NCBI GenBank assembly: GCA_946408125.1
Contig: CAMJQW010000021.1
Coordinates: 1 to 34,968 of the forward strand
Source: an uncultured Fibrobacter sp.
GTDB lineage: Bacteria > Fibrobacterota > Fibrobacteria > Fibrobacterales > Fibrobacteraceae
Direction of reading: 5' to 3'
DNA length: 34,968 nt
The position numbers were made by a program, and so were the translations under genes. Shown in pieces: positions 24,104-31,600 of this stretch. A model generated the notes under the pieces. The model made no database searches. It worked only from the letters and a program-made list of their open reading frames with translations, and was not told the origin of the DNA. Within the stretch, counting starts at the first letter, position 1, and every line of letters starts with the position of its first letter.

Positions 24104-24188
24104 GGAGAGATGCCAGAGTGGTCGATTGGGCCGGTCTCGAAATCCGGAGACTGTCACAGGTCCGAGGGTTCGAATCCCTCTCTCTCCT
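24104..24188 (+). tRNA. tRNA-Ser, anticodon CGA
   Basis: The acceptor stem GGAGAGA/TCTCTCC, D-arm, anticodon loop CTCGAAA (anticodon CGA, reads UCG), a long class II variable arm and the T-arm GAGGG-TTCGAAT-CCCTC are all present. It closely resembles bacterial tRNA-Ser(CGA). The 3' CCA is not encoded. Two oddities: the discriminator base is T where serine tRNAs usually have G, and the last anticodon-stem pair is T-T. Confidence 0.95.
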
Positions 24189-24195
24189 TGAAACG

Positions 24196-24222
24196 AAAAG
24201 GAACCCCTTGTGGGTTCCTTTT
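24196..24222 (+). terminator. Terminator of tRNA-Ser
   Basis: AAAAGGAACCC and GGGTTCCTTTT form an 11-bp stem around a short loop, the 3' arm ending in a T-run. It starts 7 bases after the tRNA. Confidence 0.85.
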
Positions 24223-24236
24223 CCAATTTCTACATT
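24208..24236 (+). promoter_or_regulatory. Possible promoter of deaD
   Basis: TTGTGG (24208-24213) and TACATT (24231-24236) are 17 bases apart; the -10 box is identical to those of the two tRNA genes. It would overlap the tRNA-Ser terminator and give a leader of about 120 bases. Confidence 0.5.
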
Positions 24237-24242
24237 TCGCTA

Positions 24243-24365
24243 CAAATCCAATAGTTACGGATCCAACAGACTTCAGGTTTATAGGCGCGAGTGCGCTTCG
24301 GGGCTTTTCTTAGAGATAGTGCGGCATGGGCCGCAGATGAAGTTTACGGGTCCTGAAGGTGTATT
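24243..24365 (+). promoter_or_regulatory. Structured 5' leader of deaD
   Basis: The roughly 120-base leader contains GCGC-gagt-GCGC (about 24283-24294) and a perfect TGCGGC-atgg-GCCGCA hairpin (24321-24336), ending in a GAAGG ribosome site before the ATG. Long leaders on deaD/csdA mRNAs often take part in cold regulation; that role here is inference. Confidence 0.4.
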
Positions 24366-26324
24366 ATGGAACCGAATACCGAAGAACGTATTCCTGAAGA
24401 ATCTATTGCCGACAACAGCCCGGCAGACGAAGCGCTGGTGACCTTCGAAGACCTGGGACTGGCCCCGGAAGTTCTCGAAGCCGTCAAGATGGCGGGCTAC
24501 GAAACGCCCTCGCCCATCCAGGCCAAGGCCATTCCCGCACTGTTGCAGGGCGAAAACCTGCTGGGCACCGCCCAGACCGGAACCGGCAAGACCGCCGCAT
24601 TCACGCTCCCGCTCCTTTCGCGCATCGACTTCTCCGGACACGAGACATCCGTCCTCGTCCTCACACCGACGCGCGAGCTCGCCATCCAGGTGGCCGAAGC
24701 CATCACGCAATACGCGGTCAAGATGCCGAACGTCCACGTGGTCCCCGTCTACGGCGGCCAGGACATCGCCGTCCAGCTCCGCGCCCTCAAGCGCAAGGCG
24801 AACATCGTCGTCGCGACCCCCGGACGCCTCATCGACCACATCAAGCGCGGCTCCATCTCCCTCGGGGCGGTCAAGGCCATCGTCCTCGACGAAGCCGACG
24901 AAATGCTCGACATGGGATTCATGGAAGACGTGGACACCATCCTCAAGGAAATTCCCGCCGACGCCCAGCGCGCGCTGTTCAGCGCCACCATGCCCGACGA
25001 AGTCAAAAAAATTATCGAAGAACACCTGGGCGAATACAGCGAAGCCCGCATCGAAGGCAAGACGACTACCGTCGAGAACATCCGCCAGCGCTATCTCCAG
25101 GTACGGAACGAGCACAAGGTCGAAGCGCTCGCCCGCGTCTTGGAAGGCGAAGACTTTGACGGCGTGCTGATTTTTGTACGCACCAAGCAGAACACGACCG
25201 AAGTCGCCGAAAAACTCGAGAGCCGCGGGTTCAACGTGGCCCCGCTCAACGGCGATCTCGCGCAGTCCATGCGCGAACGCACCATCAACCGCCTCAAGAT
25301 GGGCAAGCTCGATATCGTTGTCGCCACCGACGTGGCCGCCCGCGGTATCGACGTGGACCGCATCTCGCTCGTGGTGAACTACGACATCCCCTACGACACG
25401 GAATCCTACGTGCACCGTATTGGCCGTACGGGACGCGCCGGCAGAAGCGGAAACGCCATCCTGTTCATCACCCCGCGCGAAAAGAAAATGCTCAAGACCA
25501 TCGAGAGGGCGACCCGCCAGCCCATCGAGGCGATGGAACTGCCTACTGCCGAAGTCATCAGTGCAAAGCGTGTTGCCGCATTCAAGGAAAAGGTCAAGAG
25601 CGTCATCAGCTGCGGCGAACTCGACAAGTTCAAGGAACTCGTCGAAAGCATGGTTGCAGAAAGCCCCGCCGAAGAAGGTGCCGAACCGCTCTCCGCCATC
25701 GACATCGCCGCGGCCGCCATCAAGATGTACCAGAAAAAGCAGCCGCTGTTCCCGGAACTTCCGCCGCTTGACACCCCCAGAGAGCGCCGCGAAAGGGGCG
25801 GCCGCGACGCAGGCGACGCCATGCCGCGCGAACGCAGGGAGCGCAAGGAAGGCGCCAACGGCATCGAGGAAGGATTCCTGAGGTACTACCTCGCCGTCGG
25901 GCGCCTTGACCACGTCTCGCCCAAGGACATCGTGGGCGCCATTGCCGGCGAAGGCAACATCAGCAGCAGCCTTATCGGGCGCATCAAACTGTTCAACAAG
26001 TTCAGTACCGTCGAGCTGCCCGACTCGCTTTCGCAGGAAGTCCTGGAACATCTTTCCGAAATGACCATCCGTGGCAACGACGCTCGCTTCCGCGTAATGA
26101 CCGACGAACCGCCCACAGGTCCCGCACCCGGCACGCGCCCGCGCGAAAGCCGTAGTTTCCACCGCGGCAAAAAGTTCGAATCGGAGCGTCCCTTCGAGAA
26201 CCGCAAGGCTCGCAGGGCCCGCCAGTTCGCAGACCGCAAGCCTGGACAGTTCGACGACAAGCCCTTCCGCGAAAAATCCGGCGACAAGCCGTTCCGCAAG
26301 ACGCGCCGCTTCGGCAGGCACTAG
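24366..26324 (+). CDS. deaD: DEAD-box ATP-dependent RNA helicase DeaD/CsdA
   Basis: The 652-residue protein has a Q motif TPSPIQAKAIP (48-58), Walker A AQTGTGKT (69-76), DEAD at 175-178, SAT, and HRIGRTGRAG from His350. After a linker, residues about 503-580 (FLRYYLAVGRLDHVSPKDIVGAI to RGNDARFRVMTDEP) form a DbpA/CsdA RNA-binding domain. The tail of about 70 residues is Arg/Lys/Phe-rich. This is the architecture of DeaD, which remodels RNA in ribosome assembly and mRNA decay, mainly in the cold. Its ATG is preceded by GAAGG. An even longer open frame runs on the opposite strand and is a GC-driven shadow. It converges with the ABC transporter gene 65 bases away, a gap that has hairpins but no clear T-tract. 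Confidence 0.95.
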   Translation: MEPNTEERIPEESIADNSPADEALVTFEDLGLAPEVLEAVKMAGYETPSPIQAKAIPALLQGENLLGTAQTGTGKTAAFTLPLLSRIDFSGHETSVLVLTPTRELAIQVAEAITQYAVKMPNVHVVPVYGGQDIAVQLRALKRKANIVVATPGRLIDHIKRGSISLGAVKAIVLDEADEMLDMGFMEDVDTILKEIPADAQRALFSATMPDEVKKIIEEHLGEYSEARIEGKTTTVENIRQRYLQVRNEHKVEALARVLEGEDFDGVLIFVRTKQNTTEVAEKLESRGFNVAPLNGDLAQSMRERTINRLKMGKLDIVVATDVAARGIDVDRISLVVNYDIPYDTESYVHRIGRTGRAGRSGNAILFITPREKKMLKTIERATRQPIEAMELPTAEVISAKRVAAFKEKVKSVISCGELDKFKELVESMVAESPAEEGAEPLSAIDIAAAAIKMYQKKQPLFPELPPLDTPRERRERGGRDAGDAMPRERRERKEGANGIEEGFLRYYLAVGRLDHVSPKDIVGAIAGEGNISSSLIGRIKLFNKFSTVELPDSLSQEVLEHLSEMTIRGNDARFRVMTDEPPTGPAPGTRPRESRSFHRGKKFESERPFENRKARRARQFADRKPGQFDDKPFREKSGDKPFRKTRRFGRH

Positions 26325-26389
26325 GAATAACGCGGGACACAACGTCGGCGACGTTCCCAAAGAACCGCGCGGCTAGTTTCGCCGCAACA

Positions 26390-28015
26390 CTAAAGTTCAA
26401 CTACGGAGTCACAGAGGTCGACGACCGCGCGACGATGCGTAATGAAGATCATCGTCTTCTGCGGGAACGCCTCGAACAGGCGCCTGAATAGTTCCTTCTC
26501 CGTCTTCTCGTCGAGCGAGGAACTGATTTCATCGAGCAGCATCGCCGCACCCGGGCGCAAGAGCCCGCGAGCAATCGCGATACGCTGGGACTGGCCCTCA
26601 CTGAGCCCGCATCCGCGTTCCCCGAGTTCGGTATCGATACCGTCGGGCAATTCATCCACGAATTCCGCACAGGCGGTATGCAGGGCGTGCCGCAATTCTT
26701 CTTCCGTCGCGTCGGGTTTGGCAATCAGCAGGTTGTAACGGATGGTGCCGCTCATCAGGGAATTCCCCTGCGGTACAAAAACGAAATTCCCGCGCGTATC
26801 TTCGTCCGCCTCCATGCGCACTCCCTCGGGAGATTCCCACACCAAAATTTTTCCAGATTCCGGTTTCACGAATCCGAGAATCAGGCGGAAGAGCGTCGTC
26901 TTGCCGGCGCCGGTCTCGCCCATGAGCACCGTCTTGCTTCCCGGCTTGAACTCATGGCTGAAATGTTCCACAATGTTGCGGTCGCCCTTCGCGTAACGGA
27001 ATGCGACATCTTCGGCAGTAATCCCAACGCGGGAAAGGAGCGCAGCCTTCCCGTCTTCCGATTTTTGCGAAGCGGTCCTGATTTCTTCGAGGCGGTCCAT
27101 GCTCGCTGTCGCGTGGATGACCTGCGGGACCATGTTCAGGAAAGATAAAATCGGCTGCTGGATTTGCCCCACGAGCTGCAGGAACGAAGTCATCACGCCG
27201 AAAGTAATCGCACCGCTGCGGAGCCCGAGACCGCCCCACACGAAAGCCATCATGTAACCGAGCCCAAAGGCGCACCCCAGCATGAACCGGGCAATCACCG
27301 TAAAGCGCGAGCGACGCAATACGTTGCCTTCCAGGTTACGCTGCATCACATCCAGGCGGTCCGTCATCCACTGTTCGCTACCCAGCGAGCGCAATACCGC
27401 ATTATGTTCCACGCCTTCCTGCACGTGCATCTGGATGCGGCTTTCGCCTTCGCGGATATCGAGAGTCATTTTGCGCAAGCGGTGCGCCACGAGCTTGCCA
27501 AGCACAATCGCAACCGGCGTAAACAAGAGCAGCGCCCACGCGAGCCGCGCATCGAACCAGCGCATCAGCAAAAACGCGCCGACCAGCTGGATTCCCGTCA
27601 CCGCCATCTGCGGAATCGTATCCGCCATAACATTCCCGACAACCTCGATATCCTTCGTGAGGCGCGAAGTCACGTCGCCCGAATGCATCTTGTCTTCGCC
27701 ATAGAGCTGCTGGAAAAAATATCCGCCGAAAAGTTCAAGGCGGAGCGCGTTCGTCTTTTTCACGGTGGCAAGCGCCGTAAGGTAAAAATACACCTGCCTA
27801 AGGACAATCCCGCCTACAACCGTGAGTACAAGAAGCACGATCATCTCAACGATATCCTCGTTGCTTCCCGTCTTGATAGTGACATCGATAAAGTGCTTGC
27901 TAAGGCAGACCATCAACAGGCCGAGCGCCACACGGGCGACGCCGAAGACGATACGCACGGCGGCATTGAACCTCATGCCCGCCATGTTACGCCAAAGCCA
28001 AGCTACATACTTCAT
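26390..28015 (-). CDS. ABC transporter, fused membrane and ATPase domains (peptide/lipid exporter type)
   Basis: The 541-residue half-transporter has six predicted membrane helices over the first 310 or so residues, with a GDVTSRLTKDIEVV motif of type IV exporters, then an ATPase domain: Walker A GETGAGKT, Q-loop VPQGNSLMSG, signature LSEGQ in place of LSGGQ, Walker B AMLLDEISSSLD and H-loop ITHR. It ends shortly after the H-loop, so the C-terminus is shorter than usual. No N-terminal C39 peptidase is fused. The ATG at 28015 overlaps the TGA of the PqqD-like gene by 4 bases (ATGA), which fixes the start; a longer frame to 28039 is less likely. It is the last gene of the M16/kinase/S26/PqqD cassette, and so likely exports that pathway's product. 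Confidence 0.9.
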   Translation of the reverse strand: MKYVAWLWRNMAGMRFNAAVRIVFGVARVALGLLMVCLSKHFIDVTIKTGSNEDIVEMIVLLVLTVVGGIVLRQVYFYLTALATVKKTNALRLELFGGYFFQQLYGEDKMHSGDVTSRLTKDIEVVGNVMADTIPQMAVTGIQLVGAFLLMRWFDARLAWALLLFTPVAIVLGKLVAHRLRKMTLDIREGESRIQMHVQEGVEHNAVLRSLGSEQWMTDRLDVMQRNLEGNVLRRSRFTVIARFMLGCAFGLGYMMAFVWGGLGLRSGAITFGVMTSFLQLVGQIQQPILSFLNMVPQVIHATASMDRLEEIRTASQKSEDGKAALLSRVGITAEDVAFRYAKGDRNIVEHFSHEFKPGSKTVLMGETGAGKTTLFRLILGFVKPESGKILVWESPEGVRMEADEDTRGNFVFVPQGNSLMSGTIRYNLLIAKPDATEEELRHALHTACAEFVDELPDGIDTELGERGCGLSEGQSQRIAIARGLLRPGAAMLLDEISSSLDEKTEKELFRRLFEAFPQKTMIFITHRRAVVDLCDSVVEL

Positions 28016-28281
28016 TCCACCACGCCAACCTTCTGCCACTCGGCCACGATGGCGGCCACGTCGGTGCGGGCCTGCTCTGCGGAAACGTCGTATTCACCGC
28101 AAAGGGCTTCCGCAAGGCCATCGACCGAGAATTCTCCCGCATCAACAGCGCGGTTCCAGAGCCAAGCCGCCGTTTCGTTCAGGCAAAGCAGTTTCCCGAA
28201 ATCGAGAGCGCCGAGGCCCTCGCCCATAATTACCTGCTCACCGCAGACTTCACGCAATACAAAGCCTTTCTTAATTTTCAT
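28012..28281 (-). CDS. PqqD-like peptide-binding (RRE-type) protein
   Basis: The 89-residue protein matches the PqqD fold in length and pattern: N-terminal beta strands (FVLREVCGEQVIMGEG), the hallmark LCLNETAAWLWNRAV, then a winged-helix half with LAEALCGEYDVSAEQARTDVAAIVAEW and a final hydrophobic turn. Known PqqD-like proteins hold the leader of a ribosomal precursor peptide for modifying enzymes. It overlaps the upstream S26-type gene by 11 bases and the downstream ABC gene by 4 bases. No precursor peptide or radical SAM enzyme lies beside it, so the peptide it binds must be encoded elsewhere or is too short to recognise. Confidence 0.87.
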   Translation of the reverse strand: MKIKKGFVLREVCGEQVIMGEGLGALDFGKLLCLNETAAWLWNRAVDAGEFSVDGLAEALCGEYDVSAEQARTDVAAIVAEWQKVGVVE

Positions 28282-28720
28282 AAAATACCTTCTCGTACAC
28301 GCGATACGCTAAAAGTAACCATTTTCTGACAGGGCGCAAGCGCACCCATACACGAGTCGCCGTCCGACGCAGCGGATTGGCAAAAGAACGGCGCTTTCCG
28401 CGGGCATTCACAGCATGAGTCGCAATCGCCTTGACATCCGGAACCTTGCAGTGTTCCACACCGACAAGGTTCCCATCGCCCATGAGCGTCACATTTTCGC
28501 CATCGATTCGGATAACGCGATGTACCACGTAGCGGGAATTATCGACGAACGCGAGCACGACATCGCCAACGCATACGCTTTCGGGTTTCACGAGCACCAC
28601 GCTTTCCTTTCCGCCCACAATGAACGGCCGCATGCTGCGCCCCGCAACCGGGAACGTGACACTCACGCCCTCGCCCACAAGCTTTATCGCCTCGGCAATT
28701 ATCTGCGCATCGTCAATCAC
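28271..28720 (-). CDS. S24/S26-family serine peptidase (signal-peptidase-like)
   Basis: The 149-residue protein carries the S26 nucleophile motif GRSMRP (Ser29), then VGDVVLAFVD, YVVHRVIRI (His67, Arg68) and LMGDGN (Asp82). The His in the position of the usual catalytic Lys and the GDGN motif match the Ser-His(-Asp) form of archaeal and ER signal peptidases rather than bacterial LepB. There is no N-terminal membrane anchor; only a C-terminal amphipathic/hydrophobic stretch WLLLAYRVYEKVF. It starts with GTG overlapping the kinase stop (GTGA). In such cassettes this peptidase may cut a leader from a modified peptide; that is inference. Confidence 0.85.
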   Translation of the reverse strand: MIDDAQIIAEAIKLVGEGVSVTFPVAGRSMRPFIVGGKESVVLVKPESVCVGDVVLAFVDNSRYVVHRVIRIDGENVTLMGDGNLVGVEHCKVPDVKAIATHAVNARGKRRSFANPLRRTATRVWVRLRPVRKWLLLAYRVYEKVFYEN

Positions 28721-29607
28721 TTGTTCTCACCTTTCACCGTTTCAAAACAGAGCCTTGCGGCCTCTTCGTCGGGCAGGCATTCCAGATGCCAGACCTTCAC
28801 GCCCATGGCGAGCGCATTCTCGGTCGCATGCAAGCCATCGGCCACGGCCCTGTCCCAGCGCTTTCCCGAGATGCTCGGCACCAGCGCGGCATAAGCTTGC
28901 ACACCGCTTAACCGTGTAATCCTATTGTAAGGAGCCTGGCTCAACAAGACAATTCCGCCCAGCGGCACCGCGACATTCCTGTAGCAGGGAGTCTTTCCGC
29001 TCCAAGGCGATCCGTAAACCCACGCCCCGTCGGGCTGTAGGCGCACCACGGGATTGTCGTCGTTCACGAGTTCCGCGCCCTCGATATGGCGGAGCCACAG
29101 GCGCGCATGCGTACTCTTGCCCGTACCGCTCTTGCCGAGGAACATGTAGCCGCGGCCATCCTGGCTCACGATAGCCGAATGGAACAGCGCCGTCCCCGAG
29201 CCCGCCGTCGCGAGCGCATACATCACCATCAGGGAATTGTCAATCGCAAACTTGTCGGCATATCCCGAAAGGTACAGCTTTCCGCGGCGGTAACCGTCGG
29301 AACAGACCAGCACGCCGGAGCGCGACTTGCCCAGGAAAAAATCAAAGACAGAATCCCCGGCCGCCGTATGCCCGCAAACGATTTCCTGCCCTTCGTCCTG
29401 CTGGCGGGTCTCTTCGGCATACTCAGGCGCAGCACCTTCGCTTACGACTTCAAGCGCAAAGGCGGGCTTTTCACCAACCGATTCCGCGGACATTCCCGCG
29501 GTCCCCTTAACCACAAAGGGTTCGTAATTCGTCAACAGGCGCAGGAACTTCTCGTCGGCGCTCACCGAAAAAATATTACAGGCAACGTTGTAAATAATAG
29601 TTTCCAT
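28717..29607 (-). CDS. HPr-kinase-like P-loop protein (predicted peptide/protein serine kinase)
   Basis: The 296-residue protein has an N-terminal domain of about 130 residues of unknown type and an HprK-like C-terminal domain: P-loop GKSGTGKST at 158-166, NDDNP at 182-186 in place of the HprK Asp-Asp motif, and GSPWSGK at 199-205. HprK phosphorylates the carrier HPr; relatives in lasso-peptide clusters instead phosphorylate a serine of the precursor peptide. No ptsH or PTS gene is near. It starts 6 bases after the M16 peptidase stop, and overlaps the S26-type gene by 4 bases. A kinase acting on a peptide substrate is the favoured reading, but not proven. Confidence 0.82.
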   Translation of the reverse strand: METIIYNVACNIFSVSADEKFLRLLTNYEPFVVKGTAGMSAESVGEKPAFALEVVSEGAAPEYAEETRQQDEGQEIVCGHTAAGDSVFDFFLGKSRSGVLVCSDGYRRGKLYLSGYADKFAIDNSLMVMYALATAGSGTALFHSAIVSQDGRGYMFLGKSGTGKSTHARLWLRHIEGAELVNDDNPVVRLQPDGAWVYGSPWSGKTPCYRNVAVPLGGIVLLSQAPYNRITRLSGVQAYAALVPSISGKRWDRAVADGLHATENALAMGVKVWHLECLPDEEAARLCFETVKGENK

Positions 29608-29613
29608 TAGCGC

Positions 29614-30918
29614 TTACCCCTCCCCGCCTGCCGCAAAAGGCAAGAACTGCGAAAGTTCGGGCTTCTTCACGCTATCGGGCTGCACCACGGCAATCGTGTA
29701 TCCGCTTCTCCCGAAAACATCCCGGACAATTTCCATCGCCTCTTCCTCGCCCATCTTCGTAAGGCCCGCAACCGTTTCTTGCATCGGGTAGAACTGCCCC
29801 AGGTGCAGCGTCTGCTCGGCAAGGCGCATCATGCGCTTTTCGGGGAAATCCGCACCAAGCCTGAGCCCGCCAATGACATTCGCCTTCGTGCGTTCAAGTT
29901 CGCCCTTCGCAAACCCGCTTTCCATAAAATTCTGCGTCTCCGCAATCGCGAGCGCCAAGGCCTTCTTGAGCTGGCGCGGTTCAGTCGCGAGCGAAACGCC
30001 CCAGTCCATGCAGTCGCGGTAAACGTCCACGGTCGAATACACGGAATACGCAAGACCGTTCTCTTCGCGAATCTTCTGGAACAGCCTGCTCGCCATCCCG
30101 GCGCCCACGGCCACGTTGAACAGCGAAACCGCATAGCGTGTCTTCTCGTCAAGCTTTTCGTAACCGAAGCTCGTTCCCCAGAACAGGTTCGACTGCGTAA
30201 TGTCCTGCTTGCCCACGATCTTGATGCCGCCGCGGCTCCTGTAACCATCGTGCGGGAAAGCCCCGCCGCGTTTTTTGCGCCTGAACTTCTTCGCGCACAA
30301 GTCGACCAATTCGTCATGGTCCACCTTGCCCGCCGCGCACACGACAATCGGGAAATCCTCGAGCACCTGGCGTTCGTATTCCCACATCTGTTCCAGCGTC
30401 AGCGAACGCACGTCCCGCGCCTTGCCCGTAATGGAATGTGCAATGCCGCAGCCCGCGAAATGTGCCGCGTTGAAAACGTCGCCGGCCAGTTCTTCGGGAA
30501 TGTCGTCGTAGCTGTGGATTTCCTCGATAATGACCTTGCGCTCCTTTTCCATGTCGGACTTTTCGAAGCGCGGGTTCATGAGCATGTCAGCAATCACGTC
30601 CACCGCGAGCGGCACGTCTTCGGCGACGACGTTCGCGTAAAAGCCCGTCTCCTGGCGCGTCGTGTACGCTTCCAGGTTACCGCCGCGGTCTTCAACACTG
30701 CGCGCGATATCCAGGGCGGAACGGTTCTCCGTACCCTTGAAAACAAGATGTTCGTAAAAATGGCTCAATCCAAATTCATCCGCCTTCTCGTGGCGGGATC
30801 CGCGCGGGAGCCAAGCTCCCACGGACGCGGAATAGGCGTGCGGCATATAGTCCGTCTGCACGACAACGCCGTTCGGCAACACCGTGCGCCGGTAAACACT
30901 TTTCAGGGAGTTCTTCAT
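29614..30918 (-). CDS. M16-family zinc metallopeptidase (insulinase-like)
   Basis: The 434-residue protein has the inverted zinc motif HFYEH (His53, Glu56, His57) and the third ligand Glu133 exactly 76 residues on, so its active site is intact. The second half is the inactive partner-like domain (GMASRLFQKIREENGLAYSVY). It is a single-chain M16B protein of the processing-peptidase/YmxG type. PqqF and AlbF, which process ribosomal peptides, are family relatives. The ATG at 30918 is preferred to a TTG one codon upstream; there is no ribosome site, and TAAATT lies 8 bases before it. It is the first gene of the overlapping cassette through to the ABC transporter. Confidence 0.92.
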   Translation of the reverse strand: MKNSLKSVYRRTVLPNGVVVQTDYMPHAYSASVGAWLPRGSRHEKADEFGLSHFYEHLVFKGTENRSALDIARSVEDRGGNLEAYTTRQETGFYANVVAEDVPLAVDVIADMLMNPRFEKSDMEKERKVIIEEIHSYDDIPEELAGDVFNAAHFAGCGIAHSITGKARDVRSLTLEQMWEYERQVLEDFPIVVCAAGKVDHDELVDLCAKKFRRKKRGGAFPHDGYRSRGGIKIVGKQDITQSNLFWGTSFGYEKLDEKTRYAVSLFNVAVGAGMASRLFQKIREENGLAYSVYSTVDVYRDCMDWGVSLATEPRQLKKALALAIAETQNFMESGFAKGELERTKANVIGGLRLGADFPEKRMMRLAEQTLHLGQFYPMQETVAGLTKMGEEEAMEIVRDVFGRSGYTIAVVQPDSVKKPELSQFLPFAAGGEG

Positions 30919-30961
30919 CAAAATGAAATTTAAAAAATTCGCATGCTCTCAAATCCGCACA

Positions 30962-30990
30962 AAAAACGCCCCACTCGCAAGGAGCAGGGC
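30962..30990 (-). terminator. Terminator of the infC-rpmI-rplT operon
   Basis: On the minus strand CGCCC-tGCTC and GAG-tGGGGCG pair around CTTGC, then TTTTTTG. It lies 31 bases past the rplT stop and separates this operon from the M16 cassette. Confidence 0.82.
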
Positions 30991-31020
30991 GAATTTCTCG
31001 CGTTTTCGCTAAGTCAGGAC

Positions 31021-31371
31021 TTAAGCAGCCTTCACGACTTCGACGACCTTGGCAAAAGCGTCAGGATCGCTGATAGCCATATCCGCGAGAACCTTGCGGT
31101 TCATCTGGATGTTGGCCTTGGAAAGCTTGTAAATGAACTGGCTGTAGCTGATGCCATATTCGCGGACAGCTGCGTTCAAGCGAGTGATCCACAGAGAGCG
31201 GAAGTCACCCTTCTTGTCACGGCGGTGAGCGTAGGCATACTGACCGGCGTGGGCTACGGCGTCAATGGCAAGGCGAAGGTTCGACTTGCGACGGCCATAG
31301 AAACCCTTGGCGGCCTTGAGGATTTTTTTGCGGCGTTCGCGGGAAGGAACTCTGGTTTTAGCGCGTGGCAT
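31021..31371 (-). CDS. rplT: 50S ribosomal protein L20
   Basis: The 116-residue protein reads [19 protein letters not shown] followed by [20 protein letters not shown] and [24 protein letters not shown], unmistakably bL20. It is the last gene of the conserved infC-rpmI-rplT operon, 11 bases after rpmI, and is followed by a terminator. In E. coli L20 represses translation of this operon; no matching pseudoknot was sought here. Confidence 0.98.
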   Translation of the reverse strand: MPRAKTRVPSRERRKKILKAAKGFYGRRKSNLRLAIDAVAHAGQYAYAHRRDKKGDFRSLWITRLNAAVREYGISYSQFIYKLSKANIQMNRKVLADMAISDPDAFAKVVEVVKAA

Positions 31372-31382
31372 TCTTACTCTCC

Positions 31383-31580
31383 TTATGCTACTACAAGCAG
31401 ACGCTTGACGTGATAGGTATCGACCTTCTTGACGAGTGCACCCTTACGAAGGTTACGCTTACGCTTAGTGGTCATCTTGGCTTGAATGTGGCGCATACCA
31501 GCGCGCTTGAACTTGACGTGGCCGGAACCCGTCACGCGGAAGCGCTTCTTAGCACCGCTGTGTGTTTTCATTTTAGGCAT
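31383..31580 (-). CDS. rpmI: 50S ribosomal protein L35
   Basis: The 65-residue protein [20 protein letters not shown], with [20 protein letters not shown] following, is a typical bL35. It lies 20 bases after infC and 11 bases before rplT, in the universal order. Confidence 0.98.
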   Translation of the reverse strand: MPKMKTHSGAKKRFRVTGSGHVKFKRAGMRHIQAKMTTKRKRNLRKGALVKKVDTYHVKRLLVVA

Positions 31581-31600
31581 TTGTACCTCGTAGGTTAATG

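Noticed and set aside
24279..26360. 693-codon minus-strand frame over deaD, longer than deaD itself
   Set aside because: deaD is certain from its motifs; the antisense peptide is low-complexity and has no start signal.
28283..30918. Hidden precursor-peptide gene inside the PqqD cassette
   Set aside because: The genes overlap or nearly touch, leaving no free space, and no short frame with a ribosome site and leader-like sequence was seen.
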